A DNA stretch of 22,671 nucleotides from the NCBI GenBank assembly GCA_018398765.1, contig JAHBMJ010001582.1:5573-28243 (forward strand). The letters are read 5' to 3'. This stretch comes from Chromera velia (taxonomy: Eukaryota > Sar > Chromeraceae). Shown here one piece after another: positions 10,159 through 20,240 of the stretch. Both the position numbers and the translations under genes were made by a program. The notes below the pieces were generated by a model. The model did no database searches and had not been told where the DNA came from. It worked only from the letters and a program-made list of their open reading frames with translations. Within the stretch, counting starts at the first letter, position 1; every line of letters begins with the position of its first letter.

Positions 10159-11394
10159 ATCATGCCGCCGTATCATGCCAGTGTGGCAAGGCACTGGATT
10201 GTAACCCTCAATGCTGCCCTAAATTGTTGGTCAAACATACTGCATGCATGATGACAGATGATCCAATCGAAGGGTCATTATATAGTGATTGTTGCAACAT
10301 TTTTTTCATTTCATTTTTTCTATATCTGCTAACTTCATATTTAACCATCACCATGATGAAAAAAAATGAAAAAAATAGAGTCGCCGTCTGCCTAGAATCC
10401 GGCCCCAGATAAGTGGCTGGTCTATCAAGAGTATTTGTTAAAGAGACTTCTTTTAGAAAAGGTTTGCCTGAAACTTAAACAACAGGAATAGGAACGTATA
10501 GGAACGTTAAGTAACTTAAAGAATTCTTTCGTATGAAAAATTATCAAAACACCGAAATAGAATTCAGATGTTAGAATTCAAACGAGTCTGACAGTTAGAG
10601 ATGCACCTAGGGATGCACTGTGATGATGTTTCTAGTAATGTTTTTGATATGGAAGGTCGCACGTTTCTAGGTTGAAAAAACCAGGAAAGAAGCAACAACT
10701 TATCAGATTTTATCAGCTTAAAGGCTAAATCTCAATTCAAAAAAGACACTAACTAATACCAACTACTGCAATTACTAGCAATTACACGAGATCGAAGAAC
10801 ATGAGAAAGTATGAGAAAGACAACTAGAGTCCCCAGTCGTCAGGCTCATGCATTGAGGAGGACCGATTGTGTGCCAGCAGAGACGGCATGTGCATATACA
10901 TAGACGGCATGCATCATGATGCATGGCCGGAGACAGCATACGGAGACGGCCTCCCTGATGCCTCGCTATAGCACTGTGCGAATACATTCGCACGCGAAGG
11001 CGAATACTGTGCACACCTGATGTGCAATGATATGTTCCCTGTGATCCTGCAATGCATGATGCCGCACTTTACATAATTGTATATGACCTCTCAATATCTC
11101 TCAATACCTCTCAGTAACCTCTGTGACACGACCTCTCTTATAGGCTCTCTCAGCCTCTCTGTCTGCATGCTGGCTTTCCAGATAGCCCGCAGTTTTTCAG
11201 ACGAAACTTTACCTTCCCATGCACAGCAGGAGTCCGCGCACCGGTGCCGTCAAGTTTTGTCCCTCCATGAATGTGCTTCGCATGCACGATTGTTCTATAC
11301 AAACATGGACCGGCAGAGACGAGCGTGTCTCGACACCCATTTCGTACAAGCCTGGAAGTGAAACGACACTGTGAACCCCAAAAGAAGCGCCGCG
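10159..11394. other. Intergenic AT-rich stretch, no gene seen
   Basis: This lies between the stop of the bromodomain gene and the first possible exon of the leucine-rich-repeat gene. It drops in GC content from 10200 to 10830 and loses the CT/GT microsatellites typical of the introns. It holds a 10-bp perfect tandem duplication (ATAGGAACGT, 10488-10507), an 18-bp palindrome (10908-10925), an 8-bp-arm hairpin (10976-10993) and repeated CCTCTCA(A/G)TA motifs near 11090-11120. I see no tRNA, no canonical AATAAA signal and no long open frame with convincing composition. It presumably holds the 3' flank of one gene and the promoter of the next. Confidence 0.55.
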
Positions 11395-13193
11395 ATGGCT
11401 TCCAACAGAAGGGGCTTTGAAGCAAACGGTAGGGAGTAGCACTTGCCGATCTACATACAAATGTCGTTTTTCTTTGTGCAGGGGGTTGCATGTGAGTCTT
11501 GTCCTGCAGGAGGGGGTCAAGCTGAGAGGGGCGAGTCGTCTGCAGATGCTCATCCATCTCCTGTGCGCCTCCGATTCCCCCGCCGTCTGTACGATTCCTT
11601 CCTCTGTGCACGGGAGACGGCCATGAAGATACGAAGCGAGGGCCGTCTCTCTCCGTCCCCCCCTCCGTCTACCTCGGGAGAGGCTCCACTTATCGAAGTG
11701 CCAGGACTCCCAGGTGCGTGTGCTTCTTTTTTTTTCATTTCTTTTATTCCTGGCCGCTTTTACGTCACCCCACCTTGGAGCTCACACCGTCCACAAGTGC
11801 ATGCCAGCGGCGTTTGCGACCAACGCAGCTGGTCTTTCTGTGTCAGAGGACCCATGGGAAGGCCTTGGGCATGAGATCTGCAAGCACACCTATTCTCTCC
11901 TCCCGTGGCCTCCTCTGTCTTCAGCATGTTGTCCTAAATTCCTATCTGTCCTTTCTTCTGTCCATTCTTCACTTCAGACCGTTTCTGTCCCCTCCACAGG
12001 TCCAGGAGAAGGGACACTCTCCGAAGAGCCCCCCCCGACCTCAGCAGAAACAGAGACAGAGACAGAGATAGAAAGAGAGACGGTACTCGGTAAGCTCTGG
12101 GCACACGGAAAGCTGTCGGCAGAGGTGGGTCCGATCTACAGACCGTGCATGCATTGTATGAAAGAAAATGTCGGCAGAGGTGGGTCCGATCTACAGACCG
12201 TGCATGCATTGTATGAAAGAAAATGTCGGCAGAGGTGGGTCCGCTCTACAGACCGTGCATGCATTGTATGAAAGGAAATGTCGGCAGAGGTGGGTCCGAT
12301 CTACAGACAGTGCATGCATTGTATGAAAGAAAATGTCGGCAGAGGTGGGTCCGATCTACAGACCGTGCATGCATTTTATGAAAGAAAATGTCGGCAGAGG
12401 TGGGTCCGATCTGCAGACCGTATAGTCACACAGGCTTGCTGCACACGCGTGCCGTACGGCCCCAGTCTCGAGTGCATCGATCCATGCACATTGAAATTCA
12501 TGTGTGTGCACGAAGCCGCGACGCCGCGGCCCCTAGCTCCATTCGAGATGAACGGGCGGGAAGGGAGAGTGACCTTCTGTGTCGAGACGTGTGCTTGCTT
12601 GCATTGAGACAGATTGATGCAGAAGGAAGGAAACAAATTTCTGTTTGGCGTTTTGTGTGAAGAAGAAATTCTCTCTGCCGCTCATTTGCATTTCGCTTTC
12701 TTGCTCATTCATTCCTGGTGGAAAATTATCTGTTTTCCTCTTTCTTCTGCTTGTCTGCATGGTGCGGCACCTCCAGAGGAGACAAGGGAGGACAGAGAGA
12801 GAAAGGAATTGGATCGATCTGCATGTCCTTTTTTCCTCCGGCCTTTTCTCTCACCTCCTCTCGCTTTCTGTTCCTTCCTTCCATGCCCCTTGCGTCCTTG
12901 TCTGTTTTGTTCTTTTTGGGGGGGATCTGCAGGAGGTCATGGAGATGAGTTCTCAACGCAGCTTCTTTGGAGTGGCGTGGATGACCCTATGCTTGCATAG
13001 ACGGGTCGGTCGGTCTGTCCCTCTGTGGCTTGGAGGGAACGACTGTCTTTTAAATACTTTGTGCAAGTTTGTACAGAACTGTGACGAGCACCCCAGAGAA
13101 GGACGAAATTTTTAGATAAAGGTGAAAGTGGAAGGGGAAAAAAAGAAGCTGTGTTGTCTCCCTGTCCTTTTGTCGGTCGCTTGGTCAGACGGC

Positions 13194-13238
<45 letters not shown>

Positions 13239-14376
13239 TTCTTTTTGTCTATAGCGTCTCGATTTCTGGGGAAATGTGTTTTGTCATTGGTGTGCTCATG
13301 TGGCTATCTGTCTGATTTTCTGTCTGCTCTTATGCGTTCTTTTGAATGTTTGCAGAAAAGGATTGAGGGAGACGAGATGATGTTCCGAAAAATTGATTTC
13401 TCCGGTCAGTCACCACTTTCTTCCTTTCTCGGCTGTTTTTGTTTTCGGACTCCATTGTTTGTTGCCTCGTTCGTTTCGTCGTGGATCCACCCGGATCCGG
13501 AGGGGGGCTCCTGCTCTGGGCCGTCTCCCCTTGATTTGTTCAATTGGAAGGAAACCTAGATGCATGAAGAATTTGGAGGACCTTCCTACATCAAGCGGAA
13601 CTTGGATGCCTGCCAGCCTGAGGGGTCTTCTTTTTCTTGTTCCTTTTTGTTCCTTTTGCTTTCCCTTTCCTTCCCTTTGCAGTCCTTTGGCCGACTCTCT
13701 CTCTCTCCCTCCTGCACGAGGGAGATCCTGCACGTGGAGAGACTTCAGAGGTTTCCTTCTCAATCGTCTGTGCGTGTGTGTGTGTAACTTTCAAGCAGTA
13801 GATGCGTATGTATATGTATGGATGAATTCTGGTTCCTTCCTTCCTTCCTTCCCTCCGGTCTCAGGTCGTGGAAAGTGTTCTCGGAGACTCCCTCAGCTCC
13901 TCTTGTTCCTGCCGGCATCTGTGGAGGAAGTCCTTTTTGGTCTGTGGGAGGGTCACCCACCGGGTTTTTGTATATGTGCCTGGAGAGCTGCAGTGTGGGA
14001 CGTTGACGGATTTGTCTGCTCTCCTCTCTCATTTGCGCTATTAGCTCGGTTCTGTTTCATTTCCTGTCTCTGAGTCCTTCTCCTTTTTTCTCTGTCTGTC
14101 TGTCCGTCGGCCTGTCTCTCTGTTGTTTCTGAGAAAGGAACCGAAGAAAAATAATGAAAAAAGAAGTCACATAGTCTTGTCTGCTTATCCTCTCGTCACC
14201 TGTTCGCAGGCCCCAACGAGGCGAATGGACCCAACCTCTCCGTCGTCTGTTCGTTCCTTCAGAGAATTGAGGCACTGGGGGGGGACATGGAAGGGAAGAG
14301 TGGGGGGGCAGGGCCGCGTTTGAGAAGTTTGACGTTTGCCGGTGGGTCGCTTTCTTTCTTTCTTTCTTTCTTTCTT

Positions 14377-14425
<49 letters not shown>

Positions 14426-17083
14426 GCCTGTCTGCCTGTCTGTCTGTCTGTCTGTCTCTCTCTTTCCCTCTCTGCGCGTGTGTGTGTGAGTGAGTGAGTG
14501 TGTGTGTGTGTGTAAGTATGTAAAGCGGGAAGGGAAAGAAAAAGAAGTGCCATTGCAGCAGAGCATCATCGAGCTCTGCCTGAGAGAGACAGTAGCGGAT
14601 CTGTTCTCTCTCTCTCTTCATTTCTCACCTCACTCCATTTTCCTGGTCTCCTAATTATTGAGGGAGGAGAGCCGAGAAAGCAGGCTAGTGGACATATCAG
14701 CAAATTCTAGTCTGACTTCTGTTGTTCCGTCCCCTTCAGATTTTGTTCCCTTGTGCCTCTATTCCTTTCCCCCCTCCTCGTCTCCCCTCCCTTCTTTTTT
14801 CTTTTCTCCTTGCTGCAGAGAGAAGCATCGGTGCCCTTGAAGCACCTCAGGTCTTCTCTGTCCTGCCCTCTTCGATAGAGACTCTATGTCTGAAGGGTGA
14901 GTGATTCTCTCAGGACAGTCCATGGACTAACGATCCCCTGATGGAGCCGTGCAACCATCCACGGATACAGAGCACAGCTGGGGTCTCTATCAAATATTGA
15001 CAGAGACTCAACAGAGACGAGACGGGTTTCCCCCTGTCACTCCTTCCTTGTTTGTTCCTGTCTGGGTCGGGCAATTGAGTGCATCCTCTTCCGTTCTTTG
15101 CCCTTTTTCTTCTTCTTCTTGAAAGCTCTTCCTTCTTTTTGCTCATTCGCGCTCAACTTAACTGTGTCTGTTGGTCACTGCATCCATCCTCGTGGGTTGC
15201 TTGCAGGGAACTTGATCGGGACTGAGGGGCTCTCTGCACTCGGGGAACCTCTGTGTGTGGGTGGCAAGACGACGCGAACAGCAGCTTTGGTGTCTCTCCA
15301 GAGTCTGGATTTGAGGGGCACGGGGGTGGATGGGGAGAGTGTTCTTGGGTTCTTTGAGGGACTGGAGAAGGAGAAAGGGCCTCTGCAGTTGGAGAGACTG
15401 ATGCTTGGGGAGGGAAGGGGGGAGAGGGGAGGGGGGCACTGTCGGGGTGTGTGGGGAGGGAGTGTGCTTTCTGTTTTTTTGAAGCGGGGCTTTTTGCCTT
15501 CTTTGAAGGTCTTTTTGTTGGAGGGGGGTCGTCTGTCTCCGTGTGGGTTGAAGACGCTGGCTTCGGCTTTGCGCGGGGGTGAGTTGGAGTCGTTGCGGGA
15601 ATTGTTGTTGGAAGATTTGTGTCTTGACTTGGAAGGTAGTGACAGGGGTGATGGAAACTTTGAAGGAGATGACGGGTGTGATGGAGAGTCCGAGGAAGAA
15701 AGTGATATGTATTTAGAGGGGTGGGAGGAATTTGCATGTGCTCTCCAAAGCTCTTGTGTACCCTCTTTAGAGACACTGAGTCTGAAAGACACGAAGCTGG
15801 AGGGGAGGGCGGCAGCTGCCCTGATTGCAGCTCTGTGCTCCTCCGGGCAGGCTGAAGGGGGGGAGGAGAAGAAGTGCTCTTTGCAATCTGTACACTTGTG
15901 TGTGTGCCTAGGTTCAGAGGTGGAAGCTGCAGAAATGTTGGGGAAGGGGGTGGTGTCGAAACACGGATCCCTGAATGTTCAGATTGGGGGAACTGCGGCA
16001 GTTGCGTTTCTGAATGGTGGGACGTCTTTTGATCAGACCGCTTTGGATTTGGATGTGAGTGTGGAGAGTGAGGGTGAAGAGCAGGATGCTTCAGTGGTAA
16101 GTGCCTTGGCAGATGCGCTCTGCAGTGGAAGGCTGAAGGCGCTCCGAAAATTGAAGTTGAGGTTGGAAGGCGGGGAGGGGGTGGTAAGGGTGTGTGGCGC
16201 TTTTGGTAGCGTTGAATTTCCGTTTTTGCAAGAGCTCGATTTGGAGAGACAGAACGTTGGAGACAGTCAGATGGCTTTGCTGGCTGAGGGGGTCAAAAAA
16301 GGCAATTTGGTGGCGGTTCGGAGTGTGAATATGGAAGGAAATTCTTTCAATGAGGAGGGGGTCAGGACCTTTTTTGATGCTGTGCAGGATTCACAGAAGG
16401 AGAGGGGTTTGCCTTCCCTTCAGTGTTTGACTTTGTCTCGGAATAACGTTGGGGGGGGGTTGACGTCTTTGGCTGCAGCTCTTGAAAGCGGCAAGCTTCT
16501 GTGTTTGGTTGAGCTTTTCCTTCGGAGTTGTAACATTGATGATGGTTGTCTTGGGGCTCTGGCGGGGGCGTTGGGGGCGGGTTGCGCTTCGAGGCTTCGT
16601 GTTTTAGACCTGTCAGGAAAGGAATTTGGGAGAAAGGGCATAGGGGCTTTGTTTGAAGTTGTCTGTAGGGGTGGGGTGGGGTGTTTGGAGTCGTTGGATC
16701 TTTCAGAAACGCCTTCTGTTGGTGAGAATGCGGCCGCGTTAGTGGGGGCTCTACAGTCTGGACATCTGCAGAATTTGGTTACCCTGAGTCTGTGTGACTG
16801 TGGGATAGACGATGCGGTGATTCGGCGTCTCGGGGAAGTATTCGGAAGGGCTGATAAGTCGAGTTCGGCTCTTCGCAGCATATCTCTGATGAACAATCTG
16901 ATTGAGACAGAAGGGCTCGTCGCGTTTCTTGACGCCCTCCGACCGGAGTCTTTGTGTCGCCTGCAGAAACTCGATCTGTATGGAAATGGTATCGACGAGG
17001 AAGAAGCGGCAGAAATGCTGCAGCAAGCAAGGAGAGGCGGAAAACTCCGGGATCTTTTAGTACCGTCAATTTTGGACACCTGA
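11395..17083 (+). CDS. Leucine-rich-repeat (ribonuclease-inhibitor-like) protein, multi-exon
   Basis: Well-supported 3' exons are 13356-13404, 13865-13951, 14210-14341, 14819-14896 and 15207-17083 (TGA stop). Each is joined in phase 1, giving repeated patterns such as L-P-A-S-V-E-E-V, L-R-S-L-T-F-A, L-P-S-S-I-E-T-L-C-L-K-G-N and L-Q-S-L-D-L-R-G. Tentative 5' exons are 11395-11428 (ATG in context GCGATGG), 11510-11713 and 12000-12089, also phase 1 throughout; they encode a Ser/Pro/Glu-rich leader. The link from 12089 to 13356 needs an exon of length 2 mod 3 that I cannot fix; 12933-12976 (phase 1 in, 0 out) and 12933-13004 (0 in, 0 out) are candidates. Such proteins are curved binding scaffolds, usually cytosolic or nuclear. 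The partner is unknown and no NACHT, kinase or F-box domain is visible here. Confidence 0.6.
12114..12421. repeat. 55-bp tandem repeat, 5.6 copies
   Basis: Copies start at 12114, 12169, 12224, 12279, 12334 and 12389, the last truncated. They differ by only a few substitutions, such as CGATC/CGCTC in copy 3 and CATTGT/CATTTT in copy 5. Because 55 is 1 mod 3, every forward frame meets the TGA of GTATGA within three full copies, so the array cannot be coding throughout. It most likely lies in the intron after 12089. Each unit contains AG|GTGGGT and CTACAG, which resemble splice donor and acceptor sites, and TGCATGCAT. Confidence 0.9.
13196..13234. repeat. (CT)n microsatellite upstream of a leucine-rich-repeat exon
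   Basis: About 19 CT units on the sense strand lie about 120 bases before the acceptor at 13354-13355. It may act as, or add to, a polypyrimidine tract. Confidence 0.8.
14346..14515. repeat. Compound (TTTC)n(CT)n(TGTC/TGCC)n(GT)n microsatellite in an intron
   Basis: This begins four bases after the donor GTGGGT at 14342 and fills the first third of the intron between two leucine-rich-repeat exons. Four different short motifs follow one another, all pyrimidine-rich first and GT-rich last on the sense strand. Confidence 0.85.
15207..17083 (+). other. Large terminal exon encoding the main leucine-rich-repeat array
   Basis: This exon of 624 codons carries roughly a dozen 28-32-residue repeats. 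Readable signatures include L-Q-S-L-D-L-R-G-T-G-V, L-E-T-L-S-L-K-D-T-K-L, L-Q-E-L-D-L-E-R-Q-N-V, L-R-V-L-D-L-S-G and L-Q-K-L-D-L-Y-G-N-G-I, each followed by a helix ending in L..AL. The longer helical repeat type fits the ribonuclease-inhibitor-like class. An acidic Gly/Asp/Glu insert (about 15630-15710) interrupts an early repeat. The last repeats keep the pattern best. The coding strand is very G- and T-rich, in contrast to the C/T-rich introns. A short tail after the last repeat ends in S-I-L-D-T. Confidence 0.85.
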
Positions 17084-17465
17084 TCGAATCCGCCGTTTCA
17101 TTCGTGTTTTTATCCATCAGCCTGTCTAGCAGCCTGTCTGGACACCAAACAGAAGCTAGGGCAACACTAGGGGCTACATGCGTGCACTCGAGCCAATACA
17201 TTGCAAACTTAGCTAGCAATGTAGTTTTCAAGTTACTTAGAGTTTTACAAAACTATATAAATTTTTGTTTTAAAGTGTAAAAGAAATATGTATATGTAGA
17301 CTTAAAGGGAAATCAGATTTAGACTACAAACTACACTACAAACTCACTGCTATAGTACTAGCCATATAGTAAAACAGGTTTGAGAATTATGCTACTAGAA
17401 TTTACATCTAGGATACTAAAGATTCAGATATATGTGACTGAGATATCTAAATTTGGATATATTAA

Positions 17466-17468
<3 letters not shown>
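17084..17468. other. AT-rich spacer between convergent gene and retroelement
   Basis: No open frame of note. It contains the presumed 3' flank of the leucine-rich-repeat gene, with A/T-rich runs (for example around 17255-17290) and short repeats of CTACAAACT near 17325-17345. No canonical AATAAA signal is seen. Confidence 0.5.
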
Positions 17469-17499
<31 letters not shown>

Positions 17500-17500
17500 A
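17469..17500. repeat. (GATT)7 microsatellite, possible 3' tail of the retroelement
   Basis: Seven GATT units end in GATA. Read on the minus strand this is (AATC)n, lying about 280 bases downstream of the retroelement stop codon at 17778. Composition changes here from AT-rich on the left to mixed on the right. Simple-sequence 3' tails are known for several non-LTR retrotransposon clades, so this may mark the element's end. Confidence 0.45.
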
Positions 17501-18109
17501 TGTTCCGCCCTAAGGCCTTCCCGCTATGTCTATCTGTCACCAGATATACTGCTTTTAGCTAGGCGTAGACTTTAGTTAGTCAGTTAGTTTAGTTTATAAC
17601 CCTATGGAGAACGGGGGGGCATTGACTTAAAGTTTGTTCCTAGCGTCTGGCCTATACGTCTTTCATCTCTTCCTTCTGTCCTGGTTACTGCTCTCGCTAC
17701 TAGCTCTCTCTCTCATGCGACCTCATACTTAACGCGCCTCCATCTGAATGCCTTCTTCGGCATTTGCTAAGTACTTCCTACCGCTCAGTCATAATCAGTG
17801 CACTGCCTACTCCTCCTTCCTCCCAGCCCTCCCCTTGCACTCCTCTGGTCCCCCGAATGCACGTACTTGCCGCTTTCAGATGGGCAATCTGCAGTCGGGC
17901 TCGGATCCAGCCGTATATCTTGCTCACATGTTGCCCCCATTTCTCACTCAATCGCTCTGCCACCCTCTTCAAGAACATCTTTGCCTCCCCCTCCATCGTC
18001 CCGTCAACCGCACTCACGAGTGGAGTGAAGTCGCATCCTCTGTCCGCGCTTGCCTGCCCATGTTTCCTCTTCTTTTCTTCTGCTGCTGCTTTGAGGGCTT
18101 GAGTCCAGG

Positions 18110-18420
18110 TCATCTTCTCCCTCGAGGCGGCGTGTGGGGTCATCACCCGGGTGTCGAAAATTGCTAGCCTTTGTGCAGCATAGGCCCCCCAGACTTGGAA
18201 GTCCCCCCTTAGCGCCAGACATCCCTGCACCTCCCCTTCTTCCCTAATAATCGGCTCCTTTGCATGGACCGCTCCTGCGAGGTATGCTTCCGCTGCTAGA
18301 CTCGCCCACGTACGGTTGACTTCGTCATGTCGCAGCGTCGGCAGTCCCCCGACTGGGCAGTTAAGGGCATGTTGCAGACTCCACCTTCCCCCACATCCCT
18401 CATATCTGCTCTTCTCCCCC
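18110..18420 (-). other. Conserved C-terminal module of the retroelement (Cys/His motif plus possible nuclease-like core)
   Basis: The segment contains [25 protein letters not shown], a K-E-P-I-I block, L-R-G-D-F and [10 protein letters not shown]. The first part resembles a CCHC-like metal site with one Cys replaced. The second has the E...D...D-x-R layout expected of a divergent PD-(D/E)XK fold, as in restriction-like endonucleases of some site-specific non-LTR elements. The nuclease reading is an inference from motif order only. Confidence 0.45.
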
Positions 18421-19479
18421 CCTACCCTCCCCTGGTATCGGATTGTCATCGCATCTCGGAATTCGTCTGGGCTGAGATTCATTCCGTGTTCCTTTAGGGG
18501 GGTGGCCGTCAGCCATCCTGACTGCCTCTTTTCTTTTGACTGCCTGACTTTCTCACACTGGTCCTCACTGGCTGCCTGCCCTGACTGGCTGCCTAACCTC
18601 TCCCACTCCTTCTCTACTGCTTCTTTTACTGCTTCTTTGTGGGCTGCCCTTGCCTTCTGCCCCCTCTTTACGTACTCGTCTGCGTCTATGTCCTCTCCTC
18701 GAAGGATGGCCTCTGTGATCGCTTCACTGGCTGCAGCTGAGGTCGTGTAGTCCCTGTCCGCTGTTTCGGTAGGTTTGGGGATACCTAGGCCTAGCAGTCG
18801 GACCGGGAGGGCCGCAATGTCTCTCAGCCATACGTCATGTTGGGTGGGGGGCCCTCCGTTCCATCGTTCTTTCATCAGGGCGGGGATGAGGCGGTCTCTG
18901 ATCATGCCTTCCACCTGCCCCATCTGTTCCCCCGCCCCTAGCACTACCCGTGCCACAAACTTCCATTCGTGCTGCAAGGATTTTGAACAGGCTGCATATG
19001 CTTCGTGTGGGGCAAATTCTGCTGCTGTTGCGACTCTCTCCACCCTTCTGGCCCACTCTTTCACCTTCTCCTGCATCCATTTCTCTCTGTGTGCATCCGT
19101 ACCTACGTGCCCCCCTAAAAGACGCGTCCCCTCTACTATCTGCAGGTCGGGGAACTCTGCAAAAATCTCCTTGGCTTTCTGCACAAATTGCGGGAGCACT
19201 GAGAGGATCAACTTGTCTACCTCCACTACATACCCTGCCGCGGGCCCCCTCTTGACTAACTCGTACAGCCATGCTCGCAGCTGGCGCAACCAGCCGGTAT
19301 TGGATGCATCATCCGCATACCAGAGCTGGTGCCAGTATCTCTGGGGGGGATCGGGCTCCTGCTGTTGTTGCTTTTTCTTCTCCGTTCCGGCTGCTACCCC
19401 TGCACTCCATCTGTCCGCTGTGAAAAACCAGTCGCTTCCATTTCGGGCCAACGCAGAGGCGGCTGAAGAGGACGATGCT

Positions 19480-19700
19480 GTGCGGTGCGAATTGCCAAGG
19501 AGTGGGGCGGGTGGGCGAGCTGAGGGGTGGTCCGAGTGGAGGGAGAAGGGGGAGGAGGAGGAAGATGAGGAGGAGGACGAGGAGGAAGAGGCATGGAGGG
19601 AGGAGGAGGAGGAGGAGGGGGAGGGGGAGGGAGAAAAGGGGGAGGGAGAGGAGGGGGGGGATGGAATGGGGGAGGAAACTGAAGATGATGAAAGGGCGAC
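19480..19700 (-). other. Ser/Pro low-complexity stretch inside the RT insertion
   Basis: After the 14-residue repeats the insertion continues with Ser-Pro and poly-Ser tracts (plus strand GGAGGA runs), then returns to conserved RT sequence Q-L-W-Y-A-D-D near 19340. It reads through with no stop. It looks like slippage-grown sequence rather than a domain. Confidence 0.7.
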
Positions 19701-19789
19701 TGCCTGTCTAGTACCTGTCTTGTGTATCGGATTGTCCTCTCTTCCTGTCTGGTTTGGCGTATGAGTGGTTGTGGCAGTGGATGTGTGCT

Positions 19790-20240
19790 CTTCAGCTTCT
19801 TGTCTTCTGTCTCCCGCCCCTGTCTGTTTCTCCCTGTTTGTCTGGCTGCTCTCGCTTACCTCTGGCCGATTCTCTCTGTCTGCTTGTCTGCTCCCCGTCG
19901 CCCCTGACTGATTCTCTCTGTCCGGCTGGCTGCTCTCACTCGTTCCTGGCTGTGTCTCTCTGTCCGCCTGTCTGCTCTCACTCGCCCCTAACTGATTCTC
20001 TCTGTCCGGCTGGCTGCTCTCACTCGTTCCTGGCTGTGGCTTGCTGTCTGCCTGTCTGCTCTCACTCGCCCTTGTCTGACTCTCTCTGTCCGGCTGGCTG
20101 TTCTCGCTCGATTCTGACTGTGTCTCTCTGTCTGCCTGTCTGCTCTCCCTCATCCTTGTCTGTTTCTCTCCGGCTGCCTGGCTGCTTCCACTTGCTTCCG
20201 ACTGTGTCTTGCTTTCTGTCTGCCTGCTCCCGCTGCCTCG
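19790..20240 (-). repeat. 42-bp (14-residue) tandem array inside the RT insertion
   Basis: About ten diverged copies have phase marks at 19832, 19874, 19916, 19958, 20000, 20042, 20084, 20126, 20168 and 20210. The encoded units alternate between [14 protein letters not shown]-like and [14 protein letters not shown]-like versions, giving an 84-bp higher-order period. The period keeps the frame open. The array begins only about 20 residues after the motif-B region. Confidence 0.85.

Larger units (their letters stand above)
12090..13355 (+). other. Unresolved interval between 5' and 3' exons of the leucine-rich-repeat gene
   Basis: After the 55-bp array this holds unique sequence with two acceptor-like sites (CTCCAG ending 12776, CTGCAG ending 12932) and a (CT)n tract at 13196-13234. 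A 72-base open block 12933-13004 ends before GTCGGT. An E/R/K-coding block at 12777-12830 would follow the first acceptor but lacks a good donor. I cannot choose between one long intron with a small exon and two separate genes. Confidence 0.4.

Noticed and set aside
10207-10412. Small gene after the bromodomain gene stop
   Set aside because: The short open stretch is in AT-rich sequence with no recognisable protein features or splice partners.
11714-12271. Read-through coding of exon 3 into the 55-bp array
   Set aside because: The frame meets TGA in the third unit, and a good donor GTAAGC lies at 12090.
12114-12421. CRISPR array
   Set aside because: The 55-bp units are contiguous with no unique spacers and the genome is eukaryotic; it is a minisatellite.
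15153-15776. Antisense 207-residue frame over the leucine-rich-repeat exon
   Set aside because: Pro/Ser/His-rich composition is what the reverse of a G/T-rich coding strand gives; the sense frame has clear leucine-rich repeats.
18775-19764. Plus-strand 329-residue frame opposite the retroelement
   Set aside because: The minus-strand frame here holds YADD and other RT motifs; the plus frame has none.
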